10,835 bases of DNA from Stramenopiles sp. TOSAG23-3 (Eukaryota > Sar), in NCBI GenBank assembly GCA_900128585.1, contig LT642782.1, forward strand, positions 1 to 10,835, in the 5' to 3' direction. Every line of letters begins with the position of its first letter. Position 1 is the stretch's first letter. Shown here one piece after another: positions 8,206 to 10,835 of the stretch. The notes under the pieces are model-generated. The model made no database searches, was not told the origin of the DNA, and saw only the letters and a list, made by a program, of their open reading frames with translations. A program made the translations under genes and the position numbers.

Positions 8206-9825
8206 TTAGTTTGTTCGTTGGTGCAGTTTCAATTCGACAAGATATTTCATGCGTACTTGACCAACATCATACACATGATATTCGTTGAAATGCATATCTG
8301 TTGCTAAATCGTGTCGTTTATCAACCAATGGACCTGCAGAAATTTGAACAGGCTCCTCAAGGCATAGGGGAAATTCTGTGGATGGTGCGAGGCGCCCCAA
8401 ACCTTTTACAGAGTGATTCGGGGGATTGGCGAAGGTCATGAATTCTGCATTCTTCTTTTCTTGTGATAACCCACAAGCCACTTCACAGAGAAGAAAATGT
8501 ACGCATGGATTTTTTGACAATATTTCGATATCGCTAAAATCGGAAATATGTAATGGCTGAGTTTCTATGTCACGAATGGCCCTCGCAATAGTATCATACA
8601 AAGCAATACTTTTGCCAAAACGCAAGCCATGTGTAGGCGCATCTGGCGAAATTGGTCGTACACCCTCGGATAATAGTCCACCAAGCGTGCATTTGGCAGG
8701 CACTGGATACCACAATAGCTTGCGATTTGGTAGCTTACAGAAAGGGGAGAAACGAGCCCCCTCTCCTACACGGTCAACGGAGAAAACACTAGATACTTCG
8801 ATGTGAATCCCCATTTTCCATTCCGAGCGTGTACTTTGAACTACACGTTCAATGCTTTCCCATTGAGAAGAACTGTTTTTCAAATTTTTTATGTGACAGT
8901 GCAAATTTTTATATTTTGTATTCAAATAATTCTGATTTGGGCTGTTAGAGAATGCTTTCTTTGCACGAACAAGGACACGGTTTGATGCCGAAATCATCGA
9001 CACTGCACGGAGTTTATGGGCAAAGTACTCAACTTTCGCATGGGAGTCAATTATAAACCCACTTTCACTGCACTCTTTGAACTTTATTCCGTTTTTACAA
9101 AATTCCGCAGAAAGTTGCTTAATTTCCCCAAGCTTTTCATCGTCACCTAATGCCGAAGCTACTTTGATGATGTCTTCAATTTGTCTAAGGTAAGTATACG
9201 AAGTTTGGATCTGGGATCTCGTAATCCCTTTCAACTTTGTGGTACATTTCACCTGGGCTAAAGCCGCTTTCAGTGCCGTTTTAGAGCAAATGTCTTGCAA
9301 TAAGCTATACTCGCATGCGCCTAGTAGTTTTGTTGCGGCTGTTCGTTCACTATAATCCTCTTCCACACTCATCATGCTATCGGATGATTCACTATCGGAC
9401 AAACCTCCACTAGATTCACTGGTATCGCTGCTGAGACTACTGTCACTACTGAGATCTTCTTCGACCGCCGACAAATTTGATCCAAGATTAGAGATATTTT
9501 CGGCCGATGGCAGGCTACAGTTTGGAGAAACTAGCTCCTGTAGTGTCCCGCCAGGAAGCGTTTTTTGTTCACTGTTCAACATTTCGGCTCGAGCTTCGCA
9601 GCATTTGCGTGCAATGGATTTTAATCGTTTTTTATCCATTGCCGTTAGTGATTTTGTAGACAACCGTTTGTGCAACTTGTCCTGGAGATTATTCCATGTG
9701 AAAGTTACAAGATCAGAATCTTCACTCTGCGAAATGATAGTCTCCAAAAAGTTTGAAGCTGTTTCGAAAGTGCTTGGGCTGAGGGGAACAGCGTTCGCTT
9801 GAAGTAAATGTGCACTGGATTTCAT
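8206..9825 (-). CDS. PARP1/2/3-type protein with degenerate ADP-ribosyltransferase site (probable pseudoenzyme)
   Basis: This 539-residue protein has three parts. Residues 1-165 contain a short basic helical patch (about 38-82) and an acidic serine-rich linker (about 119-160) with many Ser-Asp and Ser-Glu pairs resembling CK2 sites. No WGR, zinc-finger or BRCT motif is visible. Residues about 166-335 match the PARP regulatory helical domain (LKGITRSQIQTSYTYLRQIE, 198-217). Residues about 338-539 match the ADP-ribosyltransferase domain: PFCKLPNRKLLW (361-372), SPDAPTHGLRFGKSI (393-407), NHSVKGLG (470-477), and FNEYHVYDVGQVRMKYLVEL (513-532). The catalytic triad His-Tyr-Glu is broken: LLWHGSR is replaced by LLWYPVP, and FGKGIYFAD by FGKSIALYD, so His becomes Tyr373 and Tyr becomes Ala408. 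Glu515 is kept. NAD binding is probably lost; a scaffold or reader role is inferred. The ATG has A at -3 and in-frame stop codons precede it. Composition is more AT-rich than in the other genes. Confidence 0.87.
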   Translation of the reverse strand: MKSSAHLLQANAVPLSPSTFETASNFLETIISQSEDSDLVTFTWNNLQDKLHKRLSTKSLTAMDKKRLKSIARKCCEARAEMLNSEQKTLPGGTLQELVSPNCSLPSAENISNLGSNLSAVEEDLSSDSSLSSDTSESSGGLSDSESSDSMMSVEEDYSERTAATKLLGACEYSLLQDICSKTALKAALAQVKCTTKLKGITRSQIQTSYTYLRQIEDIIKVASALGDDEKLGEIKQLSAEFCKNGIKFKECSESGFIIDSHAKVEYFAHKLRAVSMISASNRVLVRAKKAFSNSPNQNYLNTKYKNLHCHIKNLKNSSSQWESIERVVQSTRSEWKMGIHIEVSSVFSVDRVGEGARFSPFCKLPNRKLLWYPVPAKCTLGGLLSEGVRPISPDAPTHGLRFGKSIALYDTIARAIRDIETQPLHISDFSDIEILSKNPCVHFLLCEVACGLSQEKKNAEFMTFANPPNHSVKGLGRLAPSTEFPLCLEEPVQISAGPLVDKRHDLATDMHFNEYHVYDVGQVRMKYLVELKLHQRTN

Positions 9826-10020
9826 TTTTAGATGTCTTTCAATGTGATGAGCAGTACTTGTGGATTCTTTCGTTCAAACGAAAATTGGAATGAAGTCGTT
9901 GTTTTCTTCCTGATGAATTTTGACTCAAGCCGTAAAACGACTGGAGGGACGAAAACGTAGGAACTGAATTTTGTGAATGATTGATTGCGCGCGGCGAGAA
10001 AAAAAAGTGTTCGTTTTTGT
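9826..10020 (-). promoter_or_regulatory. Probable 5' leader of the PARP-like gene
   Basis: GC content stays gene-like just upstream of the start (26 of 60 bases in 9901-9960, 23 of 60 in 9961-10020) and then drops sharply (12 of 60 in 10021-10080). The break suggests a transcribed leader or an upstream exon ending near 10020. The gene's own frame is open for only 16 codons above the ATG before a TGA, so a longer contiguous N-terminus is excluded unless there is splicing. Confidence 0.35.
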
Positions 10021-10040
10021 TTTAAGGAGATAAAAATCAT
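9828..10040 (-). other. Possible 70-codon upstream reading frame ahead of the PARP-like gene
   Basis: An ATG-started frame of 70 codons ends in a TAA at 9830-9828, two bases before the PARP-like ATG and in a different frame. If the transcript begins above 10040 it would be read first and could reduce or gate translation of the PARP-like protein. The peptide is basic and resembles no domain I know. It may be a chance open frame; the GC-poor DNA around its start codon suggests the transcript may begin below it. Confidence 0.25.
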
Positions 10041-10570
10041 AGTCTATTATTTATTGTTTTGTTTTAATTCAAAGATCCATGGCCTTCATATTTCTGGTTC
10101 TTCTATAATACTTGTTGTTCGTGAATATATAATCATAATACATCCTTAAAATAAAATTCTGATTTTGAAAAAGGAGAAATGGACCGACAGCTAAATAAAT
10201 GAAGAAGGCGAAGGAAGTGAAGTGAACACTGTACCTACATTGTATTACTTGGTCCCGCCGTACCTTCCTGGTGGTATTTTATTAATTCCTGTATTAATGT
10301 ACACTATATAGGCAGTGTCATTTTATAATACAGTTTAAATAAATACAAAATGAATTTGTTGTTGTTTTTCTTCTTACGTACTTCTTGCCTTCATGTTTTT
10401 GGCGCTTTATCTTAATTTTAACCCTATTTGTAACATTAATAAGAAGGTAGGTAGGGTAGATGCGAGTATTAGACTATTATCTAAAGTGTATTTAAGTACT
10501 TATTATTAAAATAAAGTATAAATTTATATAGGGTCGTATTGAGGTGCTATGTGCTATAATATTATTTTAT

Positions 10571-10590
10571 TATTATACCCTGGTATAATA
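10571..10590. repeat. Inverted repeat, 9-bp arms
   Basis: TATTATACC (10571-10579) and GGTATAATA (10582-10590) are exact reverse complements separated by two bases. The right arm continues as GGTATAATAGACTA; the shared string GTATAATAGAC also occurs at the inverted repeat at 4552-4572. Function is unknown. Confidence 0.5.
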
Positions 10591-10670
10591 GACTAATATA
10601 ACAATGAACACAAACTACTTTTTTGTTTCTTTTTTTTTTTTGTATTATGTTGATGATTGAATTTTGAAAA

Positions 10671-10715
10671 AAGAAGAAGAAGTGTAGAGTGTAGAGCTGA
10701 AGAAGAAGAAGTGTA
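10671..10715 (+). repeat. 16-base direct repeat in AAG-rich DNA
   Basis: AAGAAGAAGAAGTGTA occurs at 10671-10686 and again at 10700-10715, 29 bases apart. Between them GTGTAGA is itself repeated in tandem. This looks like slippage-type duplication of an AAG-rich unit. Confidence 0.75.
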
Positions 10716-10750
10716 TGTACTGTAATTCGTTCGAGGATTATAGAGAGGGA

Positions 10751-10777
10751 GTGTGTGTGTGTGTGTGTGTGTGTGTG
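10751..10777 (+). repeat. (GT)13 microsatellite
   Basis: Thirteen and a half perfect GT units, followed after 12 bases by a short (AT)5 run at 10790-10799. A dinucleotide repeat of this length is likely to be polymorphic. Confidence 0.95.
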
Positions 10778-10835
10778 AGTGGAACAAACATATATATATT
10801 TATGTATATAAATTAAATAATTGAAACGCAATGAT

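Larger units (their letters stand above)
10021..10835. other. AT-rich right-end spacer with microsatellites
   Basis: About 800 bases of strongly AT-rich DNA without a supportable gene. It holds a 9-bp-arm inverted repeat (10571-10590), a T-rich run (about 10616-10641), a 16-base direct repeat (10671-10715), a (GT)n run (10751-10777) and a short (AT)5. The open frames here are translations of these repeats. A neighbouring gene probably begins or ends beyond the window. Confidence 0.6.

Noticed and set aside
8690-8720. Loss of the PARP HGS motif caused by a local frameshift error
   Set aside because: The neighbouring frames do not restore the motif cleanly, both flanks are in frame, and a second motif about 30 residues away is also altered by substitutions.
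9832-9960. 42-codon plus-strand frame divergent from the PARP-like gene
   Set aside because: No recognisable motif; it lies antisense to the probable leader and is short enough to be chance.
10562-10831. Minus-strand frames with His-Thr runs at the right end
   Set aside because: They are translations of the (GT)n microsatellite and nearby T-rich repeats.
1-10835. tRNA, rRNA, CRISPR array, insertion sequence or viral genes
   Set aside because: No T-loop-like GGTTCGAATCC box, conserved rRNA string, spaced repeats, transposase or capsid/polymerase motif was found on reading both strands.

Overview
The window is nuclear DNA from a eukaryote with few introns. Four long open reading frames each start at an ATG and run to a stop without a visible intron. 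Two are recognisable as eukaryote-wide proteins: a TRAPPC11/gryzun trafficking subunit and a WRAP73/WDR8 spindle-pole WD-repeat protein. The spacers are strongly AT-rich, with homopolymers, AAG/AAC-type purine tracts, a (GT)n run and AATAAA-type poly(A) hexamers, while the genes are far more GC-rich. There are no Shine-Dalgarno-led operons, tRNAs, rRNAs, CRISPR arrays, insertion sequences or viral hallmark genes. Carrying both TRAPPC11 and WRAP73 fits a unicellular eukaryote (alga, stramenopile or other protist), but I cannot name the lineage from this sequence.

Layout. 1-310: AT-rich upstream spacer. 311-3988 (+): TRAPPC11-like protein of 1225 residues. 3989-4686: spacer with A-rich and TTG repeats. 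4687-5571 (+): secreted DUF1838-family protein of 294 residues. 5572-5824: convergent 3' spacer holding a palindromic, two-way poly(A) hexamer. 5825-7204 (-): WRAP73-like WD protein of 459 residues. 7205-8205: about 1 kb of low-complexity spacer. 8206-9825 (-): PARP1/2/3-type protein of 539 residues with a regulatory helical domain and an ADP-ribosyltransferase fold, but without the catalytic His and Tyr. 9826-10835: 5' region of that gene, then AT-rich DNA and microsatellites.

The genes do not form an obvious pathway: secretory tethering, a secreted protein of unknown function, microtubule minus-end anchoring, and an ADP-ribosylation-family pseudoenzyme. The most interesting item is the PARP-like gene. 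Its fold-defining motifs are preserved, but by eye every nicotinamide-contacting residue I can align is replaced; only the C-terminal Glu remains. It also has an N-terminal region unlike the WGR domain usual in this clade. The second is the DUF1838 protein, from an uncharacterised family, here with a secretion signal. The remaining observations concern small repeated or palindromic motifs shared between spacers.
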